Source: Flavobacterium saccharophilum
Lineage (GTDB): Bacteria > Bacteroidota > Bacteroidia > Flavobacteriales > Flavobacteriaceae
Length of the DNA: 64,000 bases
NCBI RefSeq assembly: GCF_900142735.1
Contig: NZ_FRBY01000004.1
Location: 558,001 to 622,000 of the forward strand
Direction: 5' to 3'
In this document: positions 1 through 8,099 of the stretch, piece by piece
Position numbering within the stretch: the first letter of the stretch is position 1
Layout: every line of letters begins with the position of its first letter
Program-made: the position numbers and the translations under genes
The notes under the pieces: model-generated
What the model saw: the letters and a program-made list of their open reading frames with translations, nothing else
Told to the model about the DNA's origin: nothing
Database searches by the model: none

Positions 1-1393
1 TCAAGCACCGCGACCATCCGTTTCTTCATCAAAAGATGAGCAGGTTTGGGCTTCTTATTTTGGCAGATTAGGATACGATTATCGCGGAAAATATATTTTG
101 CAGGGATCTATTCGTCGCGATGGTTCTTCAAATTTTGCCGAGAATAAAAAATATGGATGGTTTCCATCTGTTTCAGCAGGATGGAAAATATCGAATGAAG
201 AATTTATGAAAAAAGTGCCGGTAATTTCTTTTTTGAAGCTAAGAGCGAGCTACGGAACCACAGGTAATAGTAATATTGGTGCAAATGCTTTTGCATTTTA
301 TACAGCCGGTGGCGGTGCAAATTATACTTTCGGAAATACGCAAACTACGGGAGTCTATCAAAGTCAGATTGCAAATCCCGAATTAAGCTGGGAAACTGCT
401 GCTGAAATTAATCTTGGGCTAGATTTCGGTTTATTTAATGACCGCATTACCGGAACTTTTGAAGTATATGACAAAACGATCTCTGATTTATTGAGTTATA
501 AACCTTTACCATCTTTTTCTATCGTGAGTAGTGTCGCATCTAATGTTGGTAAAACACAAAGCCGTGGTTTCGAATTTACTTTAAAAACAATAAACATTAA
601 GTCGAATGATTTTAGCTGGATAACTGATTTTAATATTGCTCATAATAAAGATACATGGAAAGAAAGGGATCCTGAAGTGGTAAAAACATTACGAAAGTTT
701 GTTGGAGTGAATGATCCAATCAGAGCAATTTACGGATATCAAACAGATGGTATTTTGCAAATTGGAGAAACGGTACCCGCTGCAATGCCCGGTTTGCAGC
801 CCGGAATGGTAAAAGTAAAAGATTTAAATGGATATGACGCTAATGGGAATCTTACCGGTAAGCCTGATGGGCAATTAAGTTCGGCAGATGCGGTTTATTT
901 AGGAAATGCTGATCCGGGTTACAGTTACGGATTTGGAAATACATTTAAATACAAAAGATTTGATTTAAATATATTTATGTACGGTATGTTTGACAGAGTT
1001 AAATACAATGATGACATGGCAGTGGCTTATGATTTATCAAGTAAAATGGGAGCTTTTGGGTGGAATGCCTTAGATATGGTCAAAGACCGTTGGGCATCTG
1101 ATAATACTTCAGGGAAAAATCCTAGTGGACTTATAAATCCGTATGGCAGTTATACAGGTAATTTTTTTAGAGAAAAAGCAGATTTTTTAAAGTGTCGCAA
1201 CATTACTTTAGGCTACACAATGACAAAAGAAATGTTCCCTAATCAAAAAATATTCGAATCATTACGCTTATCCATAGATGCACAAAATTTGTTTACAGTG
1301 ACACCTTACTCAGGAATAGACCCGGAATTATCGAGCTTTATTGCTTATCCGGCTCAAACTTCTATTATACTGGGACTTAATGTTATTTTTTAA
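1..1393 (+). CDS. SusC/RagA-family TonB-dependent outer-membrane receptor, C-terminal part (5' end outside window)
   Basis: The reading frame is open from base 2 and has no real start inside the window; the earliest start-like codon (TTG at 98) is internal. What is visible is the distal part of a TonB-dependent beta-barrel: alternating aromatic strands, sequence of the type RLGYDYRGKYILQGSIRRDG, and a last strand ending in phenylalanine (GLNVIF), as expected for BAM-inserted barrels. The next gene, 21 bp downstream, is a SusD homologue, so this is the SusC half of a SusCD glycan importer. These move oligosaccharides across the outer membrane with TonB energy. The plug and carboxypeptidase-like N-terminal domains are outside the window. 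The substrate cannot be read from this part, although the nearby GH89 gene hints at glycans carrying alpha-linked GlcNAc. Confidence 0.93.
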   Translation, partial: QAPRPSVSSSKDEQVWASYFGRLGYDYRGKYILQGSIRRDGSSNFAENKKYGWFPSVSAGWKISNEEFMKKVPVISFLKLRASYGTTGNSNIGANAFAFYTAGGGANYTFGNTQTTGVYQSQIANPELSWETAAEINLGLDFGLFNDRITGTFEVYDKTISDLLSYKPLPSFSIVSSVASNVGKTQSRGFEFTLKTINIKSNDFSWITDFNIAHNKDTWKERDPEVVKTLRKFVGVNDPIRAIYGYQTDGILQIGETVPAAMPGLQPGMVKVKDLNGYDANGNLTGKPDGQLSSADAVYLGNADPGYSYGFGNTFKYKRFDLNIFMYGMFDRVKYNDDMAVAYDLSSKMGAFGWNALDMVKDRWASDNTSGKNPSGLINPYGSYTGNFFREKADFLKCRNITLGYTMTKEMFPNQKIFESLRLSIDAQNLFTVTPYSGIDPELSSFIAYPAQTSIILGLNVIF

Positions 1394-1414
1394 TCAAAAA
1401 CTACAAAGAAAGAC

Positions 1415-2902
1415 ATGAAAAAATATAAAAATAAAACAGCAACTTTTAGTCTGTTGATCCTAATGATATTATTTACTTCTTGCGAAAAAGATCTTGAACC
1501 GGAGGTATTTGATAAGTTAGCTCCTTCAACTTTCTTTAAAAACGAAGTTGATGCCAAAGCAGCGCTTACTAACTTATATACAGGCATGTTTGGAGGAGGA
1601 TGGGGAGGTGGTTACGGTGCTGCCCAAGCTTCTTGGGTGGTTCAAAGTTCACAAACTACAGATGAGTTAATATGTTCCTGGGGTGATTCAGGAAGATGGG
1701 CAAAATTAAATATGCTTAATTTTGACGATCAGTTTAATGTTCTTACAGATCATTATACAAGGTTAGTACCGCGTGTTACCAATGCTACAATACTTTTGCA
1801 GAATATTAGCGCTGTTCCTATGGATGCTGAGCTGAAGAAGAGATATTTGGCAGAAGTGAAAGCTTTAAGGGCACATATGAGTTATATTTTATATACTTTT
1901 TATGGACCGGTATCAATTGTTGTAGATCCTAAATATGCGCTTGACCCTAATTCTTTGCCGGAACCCCGACCGACAAGTGAATGGATGATTAAGCAAATTG
2001 AAAAGGATTACAAAGAGGCAATAATTGATTTACCGTCCAATTATCCTGCCTCAGATTATGGTCGTTTTACAAAAGGAGCAGCCATGATGGGATTGCTTAA
2101 ACTGTATATGAAAGAAAAAAAGTGGACAGAAGCTATTGCTGTCGGAAGAGATTTGCAAGCGCTGGAAGCACAAGGAATATATACTCTGGTTCCGGAATAT
2201 GAAGATATTTTCAAGATTCAAAATGAGGAGAATAAAGAAATAATTCTTGCCGTTTCCTGTGCCCGAAATACTAATAACTATAATATGTGGTTAGCACACG
2301 TTATGCCGGGAGATTATGTTGATCCTTCTGGTCAGTCTATTCAGGCTTGGGGAGGATATAAAATGCCTTGGAAAACGTATGACAAATTTAATCCGGCTGA
2401 TAAACGTTTGAAACAATTGCTGGCAAAATATCCTACTGATGGAGGTGCCATAATTGATGCACGTGCAAAAGGAATGGAGGGAGCAATTCCTAAAAAATAC
2501 GGAATAGATCCGGATGCTACCGGTGAAGAACATGGAACTGATATTGTGGTTTGGCGTTATGCTGATGTTTTGCTGTCGTTAGCAGAAGCTATAAATGAAG
2601 TAAACGGACCTACACCAGAAGCTTACGATTTAATAAACAGAGTCAGAACAAGAGCAGGGCTTCCAAATTTAGATTTAACTTTATCAAAAGATCTTTTTAG
2701 AAATAAGATTATGGATGAACGATTGTTTGAATTATGGTGTGAGGGATCACGCAGAGATGATTTAATTCGCTGGGGTAAATATATTCAAAGGGCAATTGAT
2801 GATGGATCTGCTTTTGCAACTGAGAACAAAATTCTTTATCCATTACCAAGAAAACCTATAGACGAAAGTAATGGTAAAATTGTACAGAATCCTGGGTATT
2901 AA
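1415..2902 (+). CDS. SusD/RagB-family nutrient-binding outer-membrane lipoprotein
   Basis: The 495-residue protein begins with a lipoprotein signal peptide ending in FTSC (lipid-bearing Cys about residue 23). The rest is typical SusD: N-terminal DLEPEVFDKLAPSTFF, helical TPR-like region, and a C-terminal block with ADVLLSLAEAINE, INRVRTRAGLP and DERLFELWCEGSRRDDLIRWGK, the most conserved SusD signatures. SusD forms the lid of the SusC barrel on the cell surface and captures glycans. It follows the SusC fragment by 21 bp and must be co-transcribed with it. Length is normal for the family. An 11-12 bp inverted repeat lies between this gene and the following glycosidase. Confidence 0.95.
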   Translation: MKKYKNKTATFSLLILMILFTSCEKDLEPEVFDKLAPSTFFKNEVDAKAALTNLYTGMFGGGWGGGYGAAQASWVVQSSQTTDELICSWGDSGRWAKLNMLNFDDQFNVLTDHYTRLVPRVTNATILLQNISAVPMDAELKKRYLAEVKALRAHMSYILYTFYGPVSIVVDPKYALDPNSLPEPRPTSEWMIKQIEKDYKEAIIDLPSNYPASDYGRFTKGAAMMGLLKLYMKEKKWTEAIAVGRDLQALEAQGIYTLVPEYEDIFKIQNEENKEIILAVSCARNTNNYNMWLAHVMPGDYVDPSGQSIQAWGGYKMPWKTYDKFNPADKRLKQLLAKYPTDGGAIIDARAKGMEGAIPKKYGIDPDATGEEHGTDIVVWRYADVLLSLAEAINEVNGPTPEAYDLINRVRTRAGLPNLDLTLSKDLFRNKIMDERLFELWCEGSRRDDLIRWGKYIQRAIDDGSAFATENKILYPLPRKPIDESNGKIVQNPGY

Positions 2903-2974
2903 GTTTTAAATATTTAATTTATACGTAAAATCAGAACTATTAGACAATTTATTCTACTGTAGTTTCAAGAATAG

Positions 2975-3015
2975 TAAAGTACCATGTTATTTTTTTTAAT
3001 TAGCATGGTACTTTA
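2975..3015. promoter_or_regulatory. Perfect 12-bp inverted repeat just upstream of the GH89 gene
   Basis: Arms 2975-2986 (TAAAGTACCATG) and 3004-3015 (CATGGTACTTTA) are perfectly complementary, with a T-rich 17-nt loop. The T run lies in the loop rather than after the stem, so it does not fit a standard intrinsic terminator. It ends about 20 bp before the GH89 start, where it could act as an operator or as an mRNA hairpin limiting transcription or translation of the glycosidase relative to SusCD. Confidence 0.5.
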
Positions 3016-3035
3016 AATTATATTTATAATTAAAA

Positions 3036-5192
3036 ATGCAAGGGTATATGAAAGTTAAAAATTTAGCAGTATTGCTTATTCTTGTCGGATGTGTGTTTTC
3101 TTCAACTGCCCAATCATTTGAGGCTGTAAAAGAATTAGCAGAAAGACGTGTTCCCTGGCTTGCCGGGAAATTGGTTTTTTCACCGCTATCAAAAGAAAAT
3201 GGCCAGGATGTGTTTGAATTATCTTCAAAAAAAGACAAGATATATATTGCAGCCACTGATGCAAATTCAGCTTCATCTGCTTTAAACTGGTATTTAAAAT
3301 ACTATTGTTATCGCAATATGTCTCATATGGGAGATAATATGGAACCTCTTGAAAAGACACCGGTAATTGATAAAAAAGTCAGGATCGTTTCTCCTTATCG
3401 TTTTAGATATGCCCTCAATTATTGTACAATTAATTATACGATGAGTTTTTATACCTGGAAAGACTGGGAACGTGAATTGGACTGGATGGCATTGAATGGT
3501 GTCAATTTAATGTTGGCTCCTGTTGGTGTCGAAGCCGTTTGGCAAAATACAATGGCGCGCCTTGGTTTTACTCAAAAAGAAATTTTTGATTTTATTCCGG
3601 GTCCCGCTTTTAGCGCTTGGTGGCTCATGGGAAATATGGAAGGCTGGGGCGGACCCGTTTCTCAAAATATGATTGACCAACAGGCTTCATTAGAAAAAAA
3701 GATTTTAAAGCGTATGAGGGAACTCGGTATTGAGCCTGTAATGCAGGGTTTTTATGGAATGGTTCCGACATCTTTAAAAAATAAAGAAAAAGTAAATATA
3801 ATAGATCAGGGAAAATGGGCAGGCGGTTTTACCAGACCCGATTTTTTAATGCCTACAGATCCTTATTTTGAGAAAATTTCAGGTATTTACTATTCCGAAA
3901 TGAAAAAATTATACGGCAATGATCTTCATTTTTTTGGAGGTGATCCTTTTCACGAAGGCGGAAATTCAAAAGGCGCTGATCTTGCAGTTTGTGCTAAAGA
4001 AATTCAAAAACAAATGCAGCTCTCTTTTCCTTCCAGTACATGGATCCTTCAAGGATGGCAGGAAAATCCATCAACGAAACTACTAGCCGGTTTAGATAAA
4101 TCAAAAACTTTAATTATTGAATTGTTTGGTGAGAATACTGCCAATTGGGAAGCTCGTAAAGCCTATGATGGAACTCCGTTTATATGGTGTAATGTGAGCA
4201 ATTTTGGAGATAAAGTCAGCTTATACGGAAAAATGCAAAGATTTGCAGATGAAGTTTATCGTGCGAGAACGGGACCTTACAATCCTTTTTTAAGTGGAAT
4301 CGGAATTATTCCGGAAGGAATTCACAATAACTCTGCACCGATTGATTTTATGTTAGAATTAGGCTGGCATACAGAAAAAGTGGATAGCAAAGAATGGATA
4401 AAAAATTATGTGAAATATCGTTATGGAAAGTCTAACGATACTGTTCTTAAAGCCTGGCAGGGATTTCTCGAAACAATATACAGTAGTCCTGAGATTTATC
4501 AGGAAGGAGGTTCAGAATCTATTTTTTGTGCCAGACCTGGTATAAATGTAGAAAGTATATCTTCATGGGGGACCAGAAAAAGAAACTACGATGTCGCAAA
4601 ATTTGCTGATGCCGTTAAACTTTTTGTGTCTGTTTCAAAAGAATTTGAGAATAGCGAAACGTATCAGGTAGATAAAATTGATCTGGTAAGACAGGTTAAT
4701 GCAAATAAAGGAGATATAATCTATAAAGAAATGATTGATGCTATTAATAAAAAAGACGCTGTTGCTTTTGAAACCACTTCGAAACAATTTCAAAAAATGA
4801 TTGTGCAGCAGAATGACTTATTAAATTGTAATCCGCACTTTTCACTACATACGTGGCTAAAACAAGTAACTGATTTTGGAACTACTCCACAAGATAAAGA
4901 ACTAGCATTGCGCAATGCAAAAGAGCAGATTACAATCTGGGGACCTTATGACCCTGACACCAATCTACATGATTATGCTTTTAAAGAATGGGGCGGGCTT
5001 TTAGGTTCTTTATATTTGGACCGATGGAAACTGTTTGAGAAAGAACAATTAGGATATCTTAAAAATCAAACGTCAGCGGCTTCAAATTACTTCGAAATGG
5101 AAAGAAAATGGACAGCAGAAAACGATTTGTTTGTGCCCCATGTATTAACAAACGAACAACAAAATTCTTTGATTAATGCTATCTTAAACTAG
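3036..5192 (+). CDS. Alpha-N-acetylglucosaminidase, GH89 (NAGLU family), secreted
   Basis: This is a 718-residue homologue of human lysosomal NAGLU and bacterial GH89 enzymes, which hydrolyse terminal alpha-linked GlcNAc from glycans such as heparan-type chains and mucin caps. Family blocks seen are RFRYALNYCTINYTM, WKDWERELDWMALNGVN, AFSAWWLMGNMEGWGGP and RMRELGIEPVMQGFYGMVP. The two catalytic glutamates should be E307 in GGDPFHEGG and E427 in GIIPEGIHNN, which match the positions of human E316 and E446. The N-terminus is a signal peptide. LVGC at residues 16-19 could be a lipobox, or signal peptidase I may cut after STA. A second in-frame ATG at 3048 gives a cleaner signal peptide (MKVKNLAVLL), so the true start is uncertain by four codons. 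Its place behind SusCD makes it the enzyme of this utilisation locus. Confidence 0.9.
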   Translation: MQGYMKVKNLAVLLILVGCVFSSTAQSFEAVKELAERRVPWLAGKLVFSPLSKENGQDVFELSSKKDKIYIAATDANSASSALNWYLKYYCYRNMSHMGDNMEPLEKTPVIDKKVRIVSPYRFRYALNYCTINYTMSFYTWKDWERELDWMALNGVNLMLAPVGVEAVWQNTMARLGFTQKEIFDFIPGPAFSAWWLMGNMEGWGGPVSQNMIDQQASLEKKILKRMRELGIEPVMQGFYGMVPTSLKNKEKVNIIDQGKWAGGFTRPDFLMPTDPYFEKISGIYYSEMKKLYGNDLHFFGGDPFHEGGNSKGADLAVCAKEIQKQMQLSFPSSTWILQGWQENPSTKLLAGLDKSKTLIIELFGENTANWEARKAYDGTPFIWCNVSNFGDKVSLYGKMQRFADEVYRARTGPYNPFLSGIGIIPEGIHNNSAPIDFMLELGWHTEKVDSKEWIKNYVKYRYGKSNDTVLKAWQGFLETIYSSPEIYQEGGSESIFCARPGINVESISSWGTRKRNYDVAKFADAVKLFVSVSKEFENSETYQVDKIDLVRQVNANKGDIIYKEMIDAINKKDAVAFETTSKQFQKMIVQQNDLLNCNPHFSLHTWLKQVTDFGTTPQDKELALRNAKEQITIWGPYDPDTNLHDYAFKEWGGLLGSLYLDRWKLFEKEQLGYLKNQTSAASNYFEMERKWTAENDLFVPHVLTNEQQNSLINAILN

Positions 5193-5494
5193 AAGTTTTT
5201 GTTTAAGATGTTTACTCAACTTTTAAAAAGAGTAATAGATGTTTTTTTGTGTAAAAAAAATAAGCAATGTAGAATTAAACAAGGGATTACCGTTTTTAAT
5301 TTTATGATAATTTTTTAAGAATACAATAACCTTATGACTGAAACAGGCGGTTTTTATTAAACACTTCTTAATATTTTTAAAACTGTTGTTTAATTCAGGA
5401 AAAATTACGAATAATTGTGTGATATGTTTAATTAATGTTTGTTGTTATCGTTTTTTTATATAATTTGGTAAGATCCCAAATTGCAATAATTAAA
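5193..5494. other. Intergenic region before the histidine kinase
   Basis: About 300 bp of AT-rich DNA between the GH89 gene and the kinase. I found no complete TAnnTTTG box, no hairpin followed by a T-tract and no small ORF I would defend. Confidence 0.4.
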
Positions 5495-6781
5495 ATGAAA
5501 CAAGACATTAAAGACCTGGAACAATCCCTGCATATTCAGGATTTTCTTTTTATAATTAAACAAAAATCCGATCACTTAATTAATTATTTTCTTTTCAGTT
5601 TTTTTGTTGTCGGATTGCTTCTTGCATTTTATTATGACACATGGCAAATTGCCATAGGAGTTGGCGGGTTATTACTTATAGCCTATTATTCGACAAAATT
5701 AGCTTTACCTAAATCAAATTTATATCAATATGTTCTCAGTGTTGTACTGGGAATTTATATGGCGCAGTTTATTTACCAAATGCATGGAATGTTTGAAATG
5801 CATTTTATGGCATTTATAGCCAGTGCAATACTTATTACATATCAAAACTGGAAACTCCAGATACCGCTTATGTTAGTTGTAGCAATCCATCATGGATTAT
5901 TTGGCTATTTTCAGTACAATGGTTTCGATGAAATTTATTTCTTCCAGTTGGAGTATATGCCTTTGCAAACCTTCATCATTCATATGATATTGGCAGGTGT
6001 TATTTTTGCAATTTGTGGTTTATGGGCTTATCAGTTTAAAAAATATAGTGAGGCACATATTGACTTAATTTTTAATAAAAGGGAAATAGAAAATCAGGAA
6101 TTAAAAACGGCAAATTACGAACTTGATCGGTTTGTTTACAGTACCTCTCATGATTTACGTGCTCCTCTAAATTCAATGCTTGGTCTGATAGAAATTGCCA
6201 AAGATGATACTACTGAGGAGATAACTCGTGAGCATCTTAAAATGTTAAATAGAAGCGCCAAAAAGCTGGACGGTTTCATTTGTGATATACTTGATTACTC
6301 ACGAAATTCCCGTATGGAAGTCAACATGGAGCAAATTAATTTCAGGAAACTTCTCAATGATATTACTGAAAATTTAAAATTTATAGGCAATAATAACAGA
6401 ACAATTGATTTTGTCATTGAAATCTCTGGTGAAACTACTATTTACTCAGATAGAAATCGTCTTATTACCATTCTTGGAAATCTTATTTCAAACGCTATTC
6501 ATTATCAAAATCCGAAGGTTTCAAACCCTTTTGTACGTATTGAAATAGAAACATCCCAAACTGAAACAAAAATTACTATTGAAGACAATGGTATTGGTAT
6601 TTCTGAAGAAATGCATTCAAGAATATTTGACATGTTTTATCGAGTATCCCACGAATCAGTTGGTTCGGGATTAGGGTTGTACATTGTAAAAGAAGCAGTA
6701 AACAAACTCAATGGAGAAATAAAAGTGCAATCGCAAGTAGGTATAGGAACAACTTTCTTAATTAAAATACCAAATAAATAA
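5495..6781 (+). CDS. Membrane-bound sensor histidine kinase with a histidine-rich transmembrane sensor region
   Basis: I chose the ATG at 5495, in an A-rich context, rather than an upstream one at 5435 that would add an odd hydrophobic tail; this gives 428 residues. From about residue 25 to 180 there are five or six transmembrane helices. The C-terminal half is a HisKA/HATPase_c kinase core: H-box STSHDLRAPLNSMLGL (phospho-acceptor His about 219), N-box LGNLISNAIHYQNP, G1 box IEDNGIGIS and G2 box VGSGLGLYIVKEAV. The membrane part carries closely spaced histidines (MHGMFEMHFMAF, then AIHHGLFGY). I recognise this pattern from the membrane modules of some chemoreceptors and diguanylate cyclases. 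The ligand is unknown; bound metal or haem is only an inference. A response regulator follows by 14 bp. Confidence 0.9.
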   Translation: MKQDIKDLEQSLHIQDFLFIIKQKSDHLINYFLFSFFVVGLLLAFYYDTWQIAIGVGGLLLIAYYSTKLALPKSNLYQYVLSVVLGIYMAQFIYQMHGMFEMHFMAFIASAILITYQNWKLQIPLMLVVAIHHGLFGYFQYNGFDEIYFFQLEYMPLQTFIIHMILAGVIFAICGLWAYQFKKYSEAHIDLIFNKREIENQELKTANYELDRFVYSTSHDLRAPLNSMLGLIEIAKDDTTEEITREHLKMLNRSAKKLDGFICDILDYSRNSRMEVNMEQINFRKLLNDITENLKFIGNNNRTIDFVIEISGETTIYSDRNRLITILGNLISNAIHYQNPKVSNPFVRIEIETSQTETKITIEDNGIGISEEMHSRIFDMFYRVSHESVGSGLGLYIVKEAVNKLNGEIKVQSQVGIGTTFLIKIPNK

Positions 6782-6795
6782 CCAATCATTATTAA

Positions 6796-7224
6796 ATGAA
6801 TCAAGAAACTACACAACCATCTTTCAAAAAAATTCTGGTAATAGACGACAATCCAACAGATCGTTATATTGCAAAACGAATGGCTGAAAAATATCATTTT
6901 GCAGAAGAGATTGTTTTACAGGAATCAGCTCTTGAAGCTCTCGTTTATATTAGATCACTAGAAGCTACTCCTGATTTGCTTCCGCAGTTGATTTTCTTAG
7001 ATATCAATATGCCGGGCATGAACGGATATGAATTTCTGGAAGAATATGCTAATCTCTCAGAAACAATAAAAAGTAACTGTATCATTTTAATGATTACAAC
7101 ATCATTACATCCCGATGATTTTAAACGCGCAGAAAATGATCCTGCCATATTTCGCTTTCTTAACAAACCGCTTGATCAGGAAAAATTCAGGCTTATTGAG
7201 TATGAGTTTTCTTTAAAGAAATAA
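6796..7224 (+). CDS. Single-domain (CheY/Rcp1-like) response regulator
   Basis: The 142-residue protein is a lone receiver domain with every catalytic position present: acidic pair D17-D18 in VIDDNPTD, phospho-acceptor D69 in FLDINMPGMNGYEF, T101-T102 in MITTS, and K124-P125 in NKPL. The inserted loop between beta-2 and D69 and the SLHPDDFKRA stretch resemble Rcp1-type regulators that partner phytochrome-like or multi-sensor kinases. There is no output domain, so it must act by protein-protein contact or in a phosphorelay. It starts 14 bp after the histidine kinase, its likely partner, and is followed by a strong terminator. Confidence 0.93.
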   Translation: MNQETTQPSFKKILVIDDNPTDRYIAKRMAEKYHFAEEIVLQESALEALVYIRSLEATPDLLPQLIFLDINMPGMNGYEFLEEYANLSETIKSNCIILMITTSLHPDDFKRAENDPAIFRFLNKPLDQEKFRLIEYEFSLKK

Positions 7225-7243
7225 CAGTGTAAAATAATCTGTA

Positions 7244-7279
7244 AACCTCCAAAAATAATTGATTTTGGAGGTTTTTTTT
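7244..7279 (+). terminator. Intrinsic terminator after the kinase/response-regulator operon
   Basis: Stem AACCTCCAAAA (7244-7254) pairs perfectly with TTTTGGAGGTT (7263-7273), with an 8-nt loop and a run of eight T residues at 7272-7279. It lies about 20 bp after the response-regulator stop. Confidence 0.85.
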
Positions 7280-7373
7280 GATAATGGAAATGTGGAGCGG
7301 TTCTTCTTAATTTAGGATTGCTGAATTTGTAAATATTTAGAGATTCTGAATTATTACCCAACAATAAATCTTT

Positions 7374-7381
7374 TATCTTTG
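7374..7381 (+). promoter_or_regulatory. Bacteroidota -7 element for the Crp/Fnr gene
   Basis: TATCTTTG matches TAnnTTTG exactly and lies 19 bp before the ATG. No good TTG is found at the expected -33 distance, so the promoter may be weak or activator-dependent. Confidence 0.5.
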
Positions 7382-7400
7382 ATTCTGTAAAAAGACATTT

Positions 7401-7970
7401 ATGGAAAAGCTTAGAAAGCACATTGAAGAAATTATACCAATTACTGATGAAGAGTTTGAGTCTATAAAACCGTTTTTTACCATTAGAAGAGTATTAAAAA
7501 ATCAATATCTTATTCAGCAAGGCGACGATACCAAGTATGAGTATATTATTATGAGCGGTATTTTCAGGGTTTTTTATCTTGATGAAGATGGAAAAGAACA
7601 TATCGTACAATTCGCAACCGAAAATTGGTGGATGTCTGATTATATTGCCTATTTCAATCAAAAGCAGGCAAACCTCTATGTGGTATGTATGGAACCTGGA
7701 GAAGTTTTGTGCTTAACACTTGAAGGCAGAGAAGAACTTTCTGCTGTTCTGCATAAAATGGAGCATTTTTTTAGAATAAAATTAACCAAAGGTTTCATCG
7801 CCCTTCAGCAAAGAATAATATCCTTACTTTCCAGTAATCCGCAACAACGATATAAAGAATTCGCTGATCTTTATCCCAGGTTAATGCAAAAGATTCCCAA
7901 GAAATATATCGCAGAATATCTTGGAGTCAGCCGTGAAACCCTTAGCAGGCTTTACTCCAGTAACAAATAA
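7401..7970 (+). CDS. Crp/Fnr-family transcriptional regulator
   Basis: The 189-residue protein has an N-terminal cyclic-nucleotide-binding-type beta-roll (residues about 25-115: RRVLKNQYLIQQGD, IMSGIFRVFYLDEDGKEH) and a short C-terminal winged helix with the recognition segment KYIAEYLGVSRETLSRL. This is the usual compact Bacteroidota form. I see no Fnr-type cysteine cluster, and the ligand is unknown. A perfect copy of the classical CRP palindrome lies 21 bp beyond its stop, between this gene and the DJ-1 gene, so it may control the downstream redox genes. Confidence 0.92.
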   Translation: MEKLRKHIEEIIPITDEEFESIKPFFTIRRVLKNQYLIQQGDDTKYEYIIMSGIFRVFYLDEDGKEHIVQFATENWWMSDYIAYFNQKQANLYVVCMEPGEVLCLTLEGREELSAVLHKMEHFFRIKLTKGFIALQQRIISLLSSNPQQRYKEFADLYPRLMQKIPKKYIAEYLGVSRETLSRLYSSNK

Positions 7971-7987
7971 CATAGCCATTAATTCTC

Positions 7988-8015
7988 AAAGTGTGATTTT
8001 CGTCACACTTTTTTT
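7988..8015 (+). terminator. Hairpin with T-tract that also contains a perfect CRP-type palindrome
   Basis: AAAGTGTGA (7988-7996) and TCACACTTT (8003-8011) form a 9-bp stem with loop TTTTCG, followed by T residues to 8015, so it works on paper as the terminator of the Crp/Fnr gene. The core 7992-8007 is TGTGA-N6-TCACA, the exact textbook CRP half-site arrangement. It is centred about 66 bp before the predicted transcription start of the DJ-1 gene. Either role, or both, is possible. Confidence 0.6.
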
Positions 8016-8033
8016 GTGACTTTTCTCCTCGTA

Positions 8034-8060
8034 TTGAGGAGGAGAGCTGGTATAAATTTG
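8034..8060 (+). promoter_or_regulatory. Predicted promoter of the DJ-1/PfpI gene
   Basis: TAAATTTG at 8053-8060 fits TAnnTTTG. A TTG at 8034-8036 lies 16 bp upstream, one base shorter than the usual 17-23. The start codon is 40 bp downstream. Confidence 0.5.
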
Positions 8061-8099
8061 CCCTATAAATAATTCATTAACCAATAAAAATTTATAGAA

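Noticed and set aside
2291..2533. Antisense ORFs inside susD, the NRPS-PKS and EPS genes
   Set aside because: All are shadows of strongly conserved genes on the opposite strand, with no start context or similarity of their own.
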